Origin: Dyadobacter fermentans DSM 18053
GTDB taxonomy: Bacteria; Bacteroidota; Bacteroidia; Cytophagales; Spirosomataceae
Assembly: GCF_000023125.1 (NCBI RefSeq)
Contig: NC_013037.1
Location: 806,001 to 870,000, forward strand
Length of the DNA: 64,000 bases
Direction of reading: 5' to 3'
The notes under the pieces are model-generated. The model worked only from the letters and a program-made list of their open reading frames with translations. It was not told the DNA's origin and made no database searches. The position numbers were made by a program, and so were the translations under genes. Of this stretch, positions 34,726-44,700 are shown one piece after another; the stretch's first letter is position 1; each line of letters begins with the position of its first letter.

Positions 34726-37700
34726 TTAAAAACCGACCCGCAAACCGAATGTGACTGACTTGGCGATCGGGTAGCTGTAAAAGTCGATGCCCTGCTGGAT
34801 GGAGTTACTGCCTCCGCGCGAGTTCACTTCGGGGTCCCACCAGGAGTATTTGGTGAGTGTGAGGATGTTTTGCGCACTTGCGTACAGCTGCGCATGACTG
34901 ATCCATTTGACGCCCCATTTTTGCAGGGGGAAGTTGTAGGCCAGCTGGATGTTTTTCAGGCGCAGGTAGGAGCCGTCCTCGATGTAGCGGTTGGATACCC
35001 GCGCATTCACGCTGTTGCTGATCAGCGGATATTTGGCGTTGGTGTTGGAAGGCGTCCAGTGGTTCTGGTAAACCTCTTTCGGCATATTCAGGCCAAATCC
35101 GTAGTCGATGGTGCTGCTCATGCCGCTTGCATTGAACATATCATTGCCACTCACGCCCTGGATAAAAAACGTCAGGTCGAAGTTCTTGTAGGACATATTG
35201 GAGTTGATGCCGTAAATGAAATCCGGGTTAGGATTGCCGATGTAGGTTTTGTCCTTGATGGTAATACTTCCGTCGCCGTCGGTATCCTGGTACCTGATTT
35301 TTCCCTTCTCGTCGTACCCGTCTTCCATGTAGCCCCAAAACTGTCCGATGGGCCTTCCTTCGCGCAGGATGTTGGTCACGTCGTTGATCACCACCACGTT
35401 CACCGTGCCGCCGAGGATATCCTGTCCGTCATTGAGTTTCAAAACCTTGTTGCGGTTCAGCGAAATATTCGCATTCAAATCCCACTTGAATGCACCCGTG
35501 AGAATGCGGCCATCCAGCCCGAGTTCGAATCCCTTGTTTTGTACTTCTCCGATGTTACGGATTGTCGTGGTGTACCCGAGTGAAGCGGGCAGCGTGACGG
35601 TGTTGAGCAGGTCCCTCGTGTTTTTGACATAATAATCGACCGCAACAATGAGCCTGTTTTTGAATAAACCGAGGTCAATCCCAAAATCCTTTTGTTCGGT
35701 CGTTTCCCATTTCAGGTTGCCCGGCAGTTTCGTCCCGGGCGTGTAGGTGCTGTACAGCGCGTCGCCGAATGTGGTTTTTCCGGCATCGAGCTGGTTCAGC
35801 GTGGCGTACGCGCTGATTGCCTGGCTGCCGGTCAGCCCCCAGCTTGCGCGGGCTTTCAGATCGGAGATAACCGTGTTGTTTTTGAGAAAATCCTCATTGG
35901 AAACCCGCCAGGCGAGCGCGGCCGACGGGAAGTAGCCCCATTTATCACCCTCGCTGTATTTGGAGGAACCGTCGCGCCGCAAGCTGACGGTCGCCAGGTA
36001 TTTGCTGTCGAATGCGTAGTTCAGCCTCGCCAGGTAGGAGAGGAGCACGGATTTGGAATAATCCGAGGTCGGAATGCCGGGCGTGGCCGCGGATCTGAGG
36101 TCGTAGGTTTCGGTGGTATTGCTCAAAAAGCCCACGCCGCTGGCCGACAGCGCGGTGGAGGTGAAGTCCTGGTAGGTGAACCCGGCTACGGCCGAAACGC
36201 TGTGCTTGTCGGCAATCGTCTTGTTATAGCTCACGGTGTTTTCACTCAGAAAGCTCGTAAACTGGCCGGTATTCACCGAAGCAGAGCCATTGGACCGGAC
36301 AAACCGGGTAGTCGTATATCTATCCGTCCGGTCGTCGCGGTTCTCCAATCCACCGGCGATTTTAATAGTAATGTCCTCGATGGGCTTGAAGACCAGGGCA
36401 GCATTCAGGAGCGCCACGTTGGCCCTGGTCTTCTCATTTTGTTCGTTAATGAAGTTGATCGGGTTGATCAGGTCCGTGGCCACGAACGGGTAGGCGGTGG
36501 CGAGGATTCTGTAAATGCCGTCTTCATTGTAGGGCGTGAGCGACGGCGGCGCGCCGATGGCCGAGGAGATCATGGATGTGCCGCGGCCGCCGCCTTCGCT
36601 GTCCTTGCGCGCCGTAACGAGCCGGCTCAGCGTTCCCGAGAAGTTGACGCTGAACATCTTGCTGATCGTATGGTTGATATTCGCGCGGATGGAGTACCGG
36701 TTGTAATCGCTTCCTTTGATGATCCCATCCTGGTTGAAGGTGCTTCCCGACAAGGAAAAGTTGGTTTTATCGTTTCCCCCGCTCACACTGAGCGCTGTCG
36801 ATTTCATGGCGGCCGTGCGGAAAATCAGGTCCTGCCAATCGTAGCCTGCGCCCATCGCGTCGATCTGCGCCTGCGTGAAATAGGGGTTCAGCTTGTCGTT
36901 CGCGGCTTGCTCGTTGTAAAAGGTTGCGTATTCGGTCGCATTCATCATGTCCAACCTTTTGCGCAGCTTTTGAATGCTGTAACTGGTCTCGAAATCGACG
37001 CGGGTTTTGCCTGCCTTGCCTTGTTTGGTTGTGATGAGCACCACGCCGTTGGCGCCGCGCGAGCCGTAAATGGCCGTGGCCGACGCGTCTTTCAGTATTT
37101 CCATACTTTCAATATCCGCATTGTTCAGGATCGTGGGGTTGCTGCCGTTGATCGGGAAGCCATCCACCACATACAGCGGCTCATTGCCCCCGTTCACCGA
37201 ATTGGTCCCCCGGATGCGCACGCTCACACCGCTTCCCGGCGAGCCGTTGTTTTGCAATACCTGCACGCCTGCGGCACGTCCCGAAAGTGCCTGCAACACG
37301 TTGGTGGCCGGGTAGGCGTTCAGCTCCTTTGCTTTCACCTGCGACAGCGAGCCCGTCAGGTCGCTCTTTTTGACGGTGCCGTAGCCCACCACTACGACCT
37401 CTTCCAGGCTCCGGTTATCGGTCTGGAGCGTTACCGTGAGCGTCGCTTCCGGGCCGACGGTCACTTCTTTAGATACATAGCCTACAAAGCTGAATATGAG
37501 CACCGAACCCTTGTCCGGCACGTCTATCCGGAACGACCCATCCACATCGGACGTGGTGCCGCGCTGGGTGCCTTTCAGGATCACGCTCACGCCGGGCAGG
37601 CCTTCGCCCTTGTCGTCGGTCACCTTGCCGGTGATGCCCAGGTCGGCTTTCTGGTATTCGGCCGGGCCGCGTAGCAGCAGCGTTTCCAGCCGTTTTTCGG

Positions 37701-38139
37701 GTTGACTGGCCGGAAGTACAGCTTTCATTTCTGCATTCCCTGCATTGCTTTCCGGCCGGGTATCACGGCCTGTTTCGGGCTTCCGTTTGATGACGACCGT
37801 TTTGTCGATAATGCTGTAAGTGAGCGGCTGGCCTTTCATCACGGCATCCATCACTTCCACAATCGACCCCGAGCGGATGTCGACTGTCACCTTGTTGCCT
37901 TTTTTCACGACTTTGTTGTCGTAAAAGAACTGGTAGCCCGTTTGCTGTTGAATGTCGGCGAACACGGCCGCCAGCGGTTTGTTCCGTACCGCCATGCTGA
38001 CTTTCTGCGAAAAGCTGGCTGCTGATACATGAAGGCATACCATCGTAAGTATTAAGGCCGTCAATTTCATCACCAATAATATTTTACGGAAATAACGCAT
38101 ACGTATACACGCAGTTTTCCCATGTACAAAAATTTGCAT
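34726..38139 (-). CDS. SusC/RagA-family TonB-dependent transporter with STN domain
   Basis: A protein of about 1137 residues. In order: signal peptide, STN signalling domain (about residues 45-100), carboxypeptidase-regulatory-like domain (ITGKVTDDKGEGLPGVSVIL), TonB box region (LEEVVVVGYGTVKKSDLTGS), plug domain with VRIRGTNSVNGGNEPLYVVD, and a large beta-barrel ending SVTFGLRVGF. It imports a nutrient bound by the SusD partner. The STN domain signals through FecR (38341) to the ECF sigma factor (39609), both directly upstream. The start is uncertain: ATGs at 38187, 38139 and 38100 are all in frame. Confidence 0.95.
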   Translation of the reverse strand: MQIFVHGKTACIRMRYFRKILLVMKLTALILTMVCLHVSAASFSQKVSMAVRNKPLAAVFADIQQQTGYQFFYDNKVVKKGNKVTVDIRSGSIVEVMDAVMKGQPLTYSIIDKTVVIKRKPETGRDTRPESNAGNAEMKAVLPASQPEKRLETLLLRGPAEYQKADLGITGKVTDDKGEGLPGVSVILKGTQRGTTSDVDGSFRIDVPDKGSVLIFSFVGYVSKEVTVGPEATLTVTLQTDNRSLEEVVVVGYGTVKKSDLTGSLSQVKAKELNAYPATNVLQALSGRAAGVQVLQNNGSPGSGVSVRIRGTNSVNGGNEPLYVVDGFPINGSNPTILNNADIESMEILKDASATAIYGSRGANGVVLITTKQGKAGKTRVDFETSYSIQKLRKRLDMMNATEYATFYNEQAANDKLNPYFTQAQIDAMGAGYDWQDLIFRTAAMKSTALSVSGGNDKTNFSLSGSTFNQDGIIKGSDYNRYSIRANINHTISKMFSVNFSGTLSRLVTARKDSEGGGRGTSMISSAIGAPPSLTPYNEDGIYRILATAYPFVATDLINPINFINEQNEKTRANVALLNAALVFKPIEDITIKIAGGLENRDDRTDRYTTTRFVRSNGSASVNTGQFTSFLSENTVSYNKTIADKHSVSAVAGFTYQDFTSTALSASGVGFLSNTTETYDLRSAATPGIPTSDYSKSVLLSYLARLNYAFDSKYLATVSLRRDGSSKYSEGDKWGYFPSAALAWRVSNEDFLKNNTVISDLKARASWGLTGSQAISAYATLNQLDAGKTTFGDALYSTYTPGTKLPGNLKWETTEQKDFGIDLGLFKNRLIVAVDYYVKNTRDLLNTVTLPASLGYTTTIRNIGEVQNKGFELGLDGRILTGAFKWDLNANISLNRNKVLKLNDGQDILGGTVNVVVINDVTNILREGRPIGQFWGYMEDGYDEKGKIRYQDTDGDGSITIKDKTYIGNPNPDFIYGINSNMSYKNFDLTFFIQGVSGNDMFNASGMSSTIDYGFGLNMPKEVYQNHWTPSNTNAKYPLISNSVNARVSNRYIEDGSYLRLKNIQLAYNFPLQKWGVKWISHAQLYASAQNILTLTKYSWWDPEVNSRGGSNSIQQGIDFYSYPIAKSVTFGLRVGF

Positions 38140-38234
38140 ATTTTTGACCAGGTTTGGAATTGAGAAATGTTTTAGACAACAATGCAACCCACCTGAGCGC
38201 TCCTGGCGCAGGGAGGTTTGGGATTCCGGCCACC

Positions 38235-38263
38235 AGCCGTTTCAGGTCGCATCTGAAACGGCT
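38235..38263. repeat. Inverted repeat between fecR-like and susC-like genes
   Basis: Perfect 11-bp arms (AGCCGTTTCAG and its complement) with a 7-bp loop lie in the 201-bp gap between the FecR-like stop (38341) and the SusC start (38139). There is no U-run on the minus strand. It may be a weak terminator, an mRNA processing hairpin or an operator. The rest of the gap shows nothing recognisable. Confidence 0.45.
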
Positions 38264-38340
38264 TCTTTGTTTATGGAACCCAGCGGAGAGGGGGTTATTC
38301 CATTGGCATAAGGGTAGGGTTTAGGTGATTCAATGGTATT

Positions 38341-39525
38341 TTATTCGGTTACGATAATGGTTTTGCCTTCCACACGGAAATGCACATCGCCCATTTCGAG
38401 TATTTTCAACACTTTGGATAGCGGCGCACTTCGCGCGATCTGCCCTACAAACTCATGCTCTCCCGCAGGCGCGCGGTACACTACGTCCATGTCGTACCAG
38501 CGAGCGAGCTGCCGCATCAGTTCCGGCAGTCCCACGTTGTCGAACCGGAAGTAGCCGTCTTTCCAGGCCACCACCGCGCCGGCATTCACCGTTTTCACAT
38601 CGAAGCCCTTTTTACCGTCCGTACGGGCCTTGCCGGCCGCCGCCAGTTCGGCTTGCTGGCCGGGGCGGAGGAGCACGCCGCCATTCGCATTGCCCGATTC
38701 GCGTACTTGAATGCTGCCTTCGAGCAATGTGGTTTTGATTATTCCTTCATCCTGGTAGCTGTTGATATTGAACCGCGTGCCCAACACTTCCACCATTTGC
38801 TTGCCTGCCAATACTTTAAAAGGCACTTTCCGCTGGCCCACCGTCATTTTGGCTACTTCAAAATACACTTCACCCATGATTTCGACCACCCGTTCGCGGC
38901 CGGTGAAAGCGGTAGGGAAGCGGACAGACGACTCGGCATTGAGCCATACTTTCGTCCCGTCGGGCAGCCTCACCTGAAACTGCCCGGCCTTCGGCGTGGT
39001 GATTGTGTTATAAGTCAATGCGGCGGCCGGGCCGGTGGTGCCGGAAGGTTTGTACATGATCTCGCCGGGGTTGGTTTTTACAATGCTCGTGTTGCCTTCT
39101 TTCGCGAGCTGGCCGTTTACAATGCTGTCCAGCACAATTTCGGCGCCGTCGGCCAGCGTGAGCACCGCTTTGCTTTCGCCAGGCGCAACGTCGGCAGGGG
39201 CGACGGCTTCGGCCACCGGAGCGGCATCCTCTTGGCCTGCGTAAAAGAAATAGGCACCCGCACCCAGGACGAGGATCACCGATGCCGCGGCGGCGATGCG
39301 GCGGTACAGGGGTATCGTGCTCCCCGGTTTTACCTCGGGTTTCGGGTGAACAGGCAATGCATTCCAGACCTCGTCCAAATGCGATTCGAGCGTTTCGGCG
39401 TCAATGGGCGTCGTTTCTGATCTGGCGAGGTCGAGGTACCAGCTTTCGAGAATGGATTTTTCTGTCGGCGTGAGCGTGCCGTCCTTGTACTTTTGGATTA
39501 ACTCCCGGGCTTTCGACAGTTCCAT
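38341..39525 (-). CDS. FecR-family anti-sigma factor
   Basis: A 394-residue protein with a cytoplasmic sigma-binding N-terminus, one membrane helix (about 85-105, YRRIAAAASVILVLGAGAYF), the FecR domain (about 180-275, ending TRFNINSYQDEG... LLEGSIQV) and a C-terminal DUF4974 domain (about 320-392). It holds the ECF sigma factor encoded upstream at 39609 and is expected to receive a signal from the STN domain of the SusC protein downstream. Full length for the family, unlike the short version at 3093. Confidence 0.95.
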   Translation of the reverse strand: MELSKARELIQKYKDGTLTPTEKSILESWYLDLARSETTPIDAETLESHLDEVWNALPVHPKPEVKPGSTIPLYRRIAAAASVILVLGAGAYFFYAGQEDAAPVAEAVAPADVAPGESKAVLTLADGAEIVLDSIVNGQLAKEGNTSIVKTNPGEIMYKPSGTTGPAAALTYNTITTPKAGQFQVRLPDGTKVWLNAESSVRFPTAFTGRERVVEIMGEVYFEVAKMTVGQRKVPFKVLAGKQMVEVLGTRFNINSYQDEGIIKTTLLEGSIQVRESGNANGGVLLRPGQQAELAAAGKARTDGKKGFDVKTVNAGAVVAWKDGYFRFDNVGLPELMRQLARWYDMDVVYRAPAGEHEFVGQIARSAPLSKVLKILEMGDVHFRVEGKTIIVTE

Positions 39526-39608
39526 GTCTGCTGATTTGGCTGGTTATGGTGTAATGACGGCCAACCGGGGCTTTGGTAGTAGAAGAATGTCAAAAAAAGT
39601 TGAAAAAA

Positions 39609-40190
39609 TTAAAAAAAGAGGAAGCAGGCCATTGAAGTGAACACGGTATCGAGCTTCTCCCGAAGAATGTGGAGCGCATTATTGACCTGTTTTTTAACGG
39701 TTTTGTCCGAAATATGCAGCTGATCGGCGATCTCTTTGTAGGATAATTCTTCCTTGCGGCTCAGCTCAAATACTTCCCGCATTTTCGGGGGGAGCAATGC
39801 AATTTCCTGCTCGATCAGCTCCCGCAGCTCCTTCTCCTGCACCTGCTGGTCGGTTACGTACTCGCCTTGTTCGATGAATGCGGCCAATGAGGCGATGTAT
39901 CTGGCCTCCACTTTGCGGTGCGCGATGATATCGAATACCCGGTTGCGCACGGAGGCGTACAGGTAGGCGCAGAGGTTCGTTTTGAGATCAATGGAAGTCC
40001 GCCGGGTCCAGAGCGTGGTGAAAAGCTCCTGCAAAACGTCTTTTCCTTCTTCATCATTGCCGAGAATGCGCCGCGCATGCAGGAACAGAACGCCTTTGTA
40101 GCGGCGGTACACTTCCGCAAATGCCAGCTCGTCACCCTCGGCGATGAGCGCCAGCAACGCTGAGTCGGTACATCCCTGATAATTGTCCAT
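39609..40190 (-). CDS. ECF-type RNA polymerase sigma factor
   Basis: A 193-residue Bacteroidota-type ECF sigma factor with region 2 (GDELAFAEVYRRYKGVLF, DVLQELFTTLWTRR) and region 4 (LSYKEIADQLHISDKTVKKQ). It is followed by FecR and the SusCD flavoprotein operon, all in the same direction, so it likely turns on that operon when substrate reaches the SusC protein. A TATATTTG element on the minus strand at 40211-40204 precedes the start. Confidence 0.95.
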   Translation of the reverse strand: MDNYQGCTDSALLALIAEGDELAFAEVYRRYKGVLFLHARRILGNDEEGKDVLQELFTTLWTRRTSIDLKTNLCAYLYASVRNRVFDIIAHRKVEARYIASLAAFIEQGEYVTDQQVQEKELRELIEQEIALLPPKMREVFELSRKEELSYKEIADQLHISDKTVKKQVNNALHILREKLDTVFTSMACFLFF

Positions 40191-40203
40191 AATCGTTAAA
40201 AGA

Positions 40204-40211
40204 CAAATATA
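40204..40211 (-). promoter_or_regulatory. Candidate -7 promoter element of the ECF sigma gene
   Basis: On the minus strand this reads TATATTTG, an exact fit to TAnnTTTG, and lies 13 bp before the ECF start codon in an AT-rich stretch. No clear -33 TTTG is seen. Confidence 0.45.
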
Positions 40212-40262
40212 TAATAAAATAATTACATGGGATGCCCTCGCGTGCTACGGCGGCATAGTAAA

Positions 40263-41549
40263 TTATCCGATCGGAATGGTGAGGGAGAACACGGTTCCCT
40301 TGCCGATTTCGGTGGTATATGCCAGTTCTCCCCCGAGCGCCCCGGCGTATTTTTTGGCGAGTATCAGGCCCAGGCCGCCAGAGCGCAGGCTTTGCATGGA
40401 ATGGTCCTGCCAGCCTTCCATAATTTCCTTCTCAGCAATTTCGGAAAGGCCGGGGCCGGTGTCGCTCACGCTGAACTGGTGACAGTTGCCGTGGTATTCG
40501 TGCGTCAGGCGGACGCGGTCCGAAGCCTTGCAGGCGCGCACTGCATTGTTGATCAGGTTGCGGATCACGATGTTGAAGAGGTGCGGGTTGCCTTTGAGCG
40601 TGAGCGAGTCCGGTATTTCGGGCTCAAACAGAACGCCCTTTTCCCGGGCGATGTCCTGGTACACTTTCAGGGTGTCCTCAATCGCATCCAGCGGATTGAA
40701 AGATGTGCTGCGGTGCCGTATTCTGTCATTTGATTTAGTCATATCCAGCAGGTTCATCAGCAAATTCTGCGTGTTCACGACGGATTGCCGGAGCTCGGAT
40801 TCCAGCATTTGCCGCTCGGCAGCGGTGAGCTCGAAACTCCCCAGGATATCAAGGTATTTTTTAACGGAAATGAGCGGCGTGTTGAAATCGTGGGATATCA
40901 CGGCGATCAGCCTGGCTTTTTCATCATGCAGGACGTCGAGCAGCAGCGCCCGTTCTTCGGCATTGTCTTTCTCCTTCCGGTAATTGCTGATAATGTACCC
41001 GAGGCCGATCAATGATGTGATGACCGTGACGGCATAGGTGGAGGCGATGTCGATAAAATGCTCTTCCCGGCTCGCGTAGGAGGTGAGGACAAATGTCGGG
41101 TTGCGGTATTCGAGCAGGAGCAATGCGGCCACCGTGCCCAGGTTGATCACCGTGAGCGGCAGGTACGCCCGCGGGGACGCGATCACGAGCGAGCAGAAAT
41201 AGACTAGCGTTAGCGATAGCAGCGTGGAGCCCGTAATGCCCGCACTCACGCGATAGCTCACGACAAAAAACAGGTGGAAAAGCACAGAATAAATGGCCGG
41301 CGACAGGGTGGTAAGTCCTTTCACGCGGGAGAGGTAATATAACAACAATTGCAGCGGGATGAGCGCGGCTGTGAGCCAGGCATAGGTGATCATTCCCATC
41401 GCCAGACTGAATATCAGCACATACCCCATCACTACCAGCGTGGCGACGCACATGAAATGAAAAATTCGGTTCTGTAAGGTAAATACCTCACTCGGACCTT
41501 GAAGCCGTTGCCAGAGGCTTGTTAAACTGGGAGGGATAATCTGGTTCAA
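40263..41549 (-). CDS. Membrane sensor histidine kinase
   Basis: A 428-residue kinase. Six hydrophobic segments fill residues about 30-188. Then come a short linker, a phospho-acceptor domain with His220 in SHDFNTPL, and an ATPase domain with N-box NLINNAV, G1 SDTGPGLSE and G2 GGLGLILAK. It has no periplasmic sensor domain, so it may sense through its membrane part, like 5TM/6TM or MASE-like kinases. No response regulator gene is adjacent, so it is an orphan. It lies 72 bp upstream of the ECF sigma gene on the same strand and is divergent from the T9SS protease gene. Confidence 0.93.
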   Translation of the reverse strand: MNQIIPPSLTSLWQRLQGPSEVFTLQNRIFHFMCVATLVVMGYVLIFSLAMGMITYAWLTAALIPLQLLLYYLSRVKGLTTLSPAIYSVLFHLFFVVSYRVSAGITGSTLLSLTLVYFCSLVIASPRAYLPLTVINLGTVAALLLLEYRNPTFVLTSYASREEHFIDIASTYAVTVITSLIGLGYIISNYRKEKDNAEERALLLDVLHDEKARLIAVISHDFNTPLISVKKYLDILGSFELTAAERQMLESELRQSVVNTQNLLMNLLDMTKSNDRIRHRSTSFNPLDAIEDTLKVYQDIAREKGVLFEPEIPDSLTLKGNPHLFNIVIRNLINNAVRACKASDRVRLTHEYHGNCHQFSVSDTGPGLSEIAEKEIMEGWQDHSMQSLRSGGLGLILAKKYAGALGGELAYTTEIGKGTVFSLTIPIG

Positions 41550-41770
41550 AATGTGGCTGGGTTAAACATCCGCGATACCTGACCGGCACATCGCTAAGGA
41601 TATGTAAAGTTACAACAGCCTGGGCAATTTCAAAGGTTTCGTATGGTGTAAACAGGGCATGCGAGTTACTTCGATGATTAAAGGCAGGCCGGGACGGTAG
41701 GGAAGGGCAGGCAATATTCTTTTATTAACTATTTTAGCAAATCCCTTTACTATCGGTTATTTATTTCTAC

Positions 41771-44700
41771 ATGATTTCCAGCAAACAAATAGCTTGTTTA
41801 CTACTACTGCTATTATTTTTTTCTACACAAACCCATGCGCAACGCCGGGCGCAGCTCCGGCTGTTTCTGAAAAACAGGACGCTCACGCTCCCCGACAGCA
41901 TTCCCGACCGGATTGTACCTGCCCAGGCGCGGCAGCATCAGGTAGGCCAGCAGCGTTCGCTGGTGATTGTCCAGTTTAACAAGATCCCCGACGAAGCCAC
42001 CCGTTCGAGGTTGCTGGCCGAGGGGATCACTTTGCTCGATTATGTGCCCGATCATGCCTATACGGCGGTGGTTTCCGGGGCGCCGAGCGGAAAGGCCTTG
42101 AAACACCTGGGTGTGCGGGCGATCTATAAGCCCGGGCCGGAAGATATCGTGCAGCCTGCATTGCTCGCAGGGGCTGTACCCGCCCACGCCCGGAATGCCG
42201 CGGGGAAAATGGATGTAAGATTGAGTTTTGCCAAACCATTCCCAAACAACGACGTCGTCCGCGACCTGAACCAGGCGGGCTTCGAAGTGATTTACGATGG
42301 CTTGAAGGCTTACCAGGTCATCGACGTGCGGATTCCCGAGGACGGTGTGCGGCGGCTGGCAGCGTTTCCGTGGGTACAATACATTGTCCCGGTGGCCGAG
42401 CCATCGGCGATGCTGAACGACCGGAGCGTGGCCGGTACCAAAGCCAACGTGCTGGGCTCGGGCGCGCTGCTCGGCTACAAGCTGGCCGGTGAAGGCGTGG
42501 TGATAGGCCTCGGGGACGATTCCAACCCGATGCACCACCCGGATATCGGCAAGCGGGTGATCAGCTTCGTGCCGATGGCTAACGAGTGGCACGGCATTCA
42601 TGTGGGCGGCACTGCCGCCGGTTCGGGATTGCTGAATGAAAAATACCGCGGGTATGCACCCAAAGCGAAAATCGTGGTGCGGCCGCGGGCGCGAATCTGG
42701 GAGGACCCCGCGTCGCTCATCCGCGACTATGGGATGGTGGTGACCAGCAATACCTACATCGGCTGGGGCGGTTGCACCATGATGGGCCTTTACGGCGACG
42801 GTTCGGCTGTGCTCGATGAGCAGGCGTTTCAGTTTCCGAATTTGCTGCATGTATTTGCCGCAGGCAACAGCGGAGCCGAGTCGAACTGCCAGGAGCTGGG
42901 GTTACCGGCCGGCCTGGGCACGGTGCTCGGCGATTATCAGTCCGCAAAAAACGTTCTTTCCGTCGGCAGAACGCTGGCTACCGGCATCATCGCCACGGCA
43001 TCGTCCAAGGGGCCAACGGCCGACGGGCGCATCAAGCCCGAAATCATTGCCCCGGGCGGCTCCATTACGTCGGCTGTTCAGAACAATGGGTACCAGGCCG
43101 GGTCGGGCACGAGTATGGCCACGCCGGCCGTTACGGGCGGGGCGGCGCTGCTCGTTCAGCGGTACCGCCAGCTGCACCAGGAGCGCAATCCCGAGAATGC
43201 ATTGGTGAAAGCCCTCCTCTGCAACGGGGCCAACGACCAGGGCTTGCCCGGGCCCGATTACAGCCACGGTTTCGGGATGATGAACCTGCTGCGCTCGGTG
43301 ACGATGCTCGATAAAAATCAATATTTCAAAGGGCAACTGGCCCATACAGCCAGCAACACGCATCAGATCGTCGTGCCGGCCAATACCGCCAGGCTCAAAG
43401 TCATGCTGTATTGGAACGACCCGGCCCCTTCGCTGCTCAGCGGGGGCGCAACGCTGGTGAACAACCTGGATCTGACCATGACCAGGCCCGGCAACACGAC
43501 CGCCCTTCCCAGCTTTCCATCCTTGTCGGCACCCACGGCCGCGGCAGTTGCCGGTATCGACTCGGTCAATAACATGGAGCAGATCGTGCTCGATGCCCCT
43601 GCGGCGGGTACCTACGTGGTGAACATCTCGGCTACGCGCATTCCCCAGGGCGTGCAGGAGTATTTCGTGGTGTATGATATCATTGAGCCTTCGTTAACGG
43701 TTACCTATCCGCTGGCTGGCGATAGGCTGACCAAGGGCGATGCGGTTAACATCTGCTGGGATTCGCACGGCGATGCGCTGAGTACATTCAACGTGGCGTA
43801 TTCGCTGAATAACGGCAGTACCTGGACGACGATCAACGCCAACGTAGCCGCGGACCAGCGACACCTGGCCTGGACGGTGCCCGACGGCTCCACAAGCACG
43901 GCCAAAGTGAGGGTAATGCGCAATGGAACCGCATTGACGAGCACGAGCGGTTCATTTGCAGTGCTGGGTGTGCCGACGGTTACGCTGCAAAGTGTGCAAT
44001 GTGAGGGATATATTGCCCTGCAATGGGCAGCGGTGAGCGGTGCCGCCGACTATGAAGTGATGCTGTCGACCGGAGATGAAATGAGGTCTGCCGGGATTAC
44101 GACGGGTTTGAAATATACATTGGCATCCTTGTCCAAAGACTCCACCTACTACATTTCGGTGCGGGCGCGGAAGGACCAGGTGCCCGGCCGCCGGTCCGCC
44201 GCATTGATCCGGAAACCCGACAGCGGCACCTGTCAGGGTACGATTTCGGATAAGGACCTCAAAATGGAAGCCGTTGTGGCGCCATTGCCGAACGTGAGGC
44301 AACTCACGTCGGCAGCCTATTCGGCCGAGCAAGCCATTACGGTCCGCATTAAAAACCTGGACGATCAGCCGCAGTCGCAGCCATTCGAGGTGGGGTATTC
44401 GCTGGGCGGCGCCATGCATTGGGAGCAGGTGAACAGCCCAGTGCCGGCGGTTGGCACGATCGACTATACTTTTCAGCAGCGTGTGAACCTCGCTTCGGTG
44501 AGCGACGCCACTTTGCACGTGGCTGTGCGCCTGGCCGGCGATCCCGTTCCAGCCAATGACACGCTGTTGGTGAAACTCCGGCAGATTCCGAATCCCAAGG
44601 TGGTGTTGCCCTATTTGCAGGATGTCGAATCCGTTGCTGCATTCAATGGGCAGGCTTCTACATTCGGCATTCCGGGCGCGGAGCAGTTTGATTTTACTAA

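Noticed and set aside
35692..37674. 660-codon open frame opposite the SusC gene
   Set aside because: It lies fully inside a certain SusC gene, and its His/Arg/Val-rich composition is typical of antisense frames.
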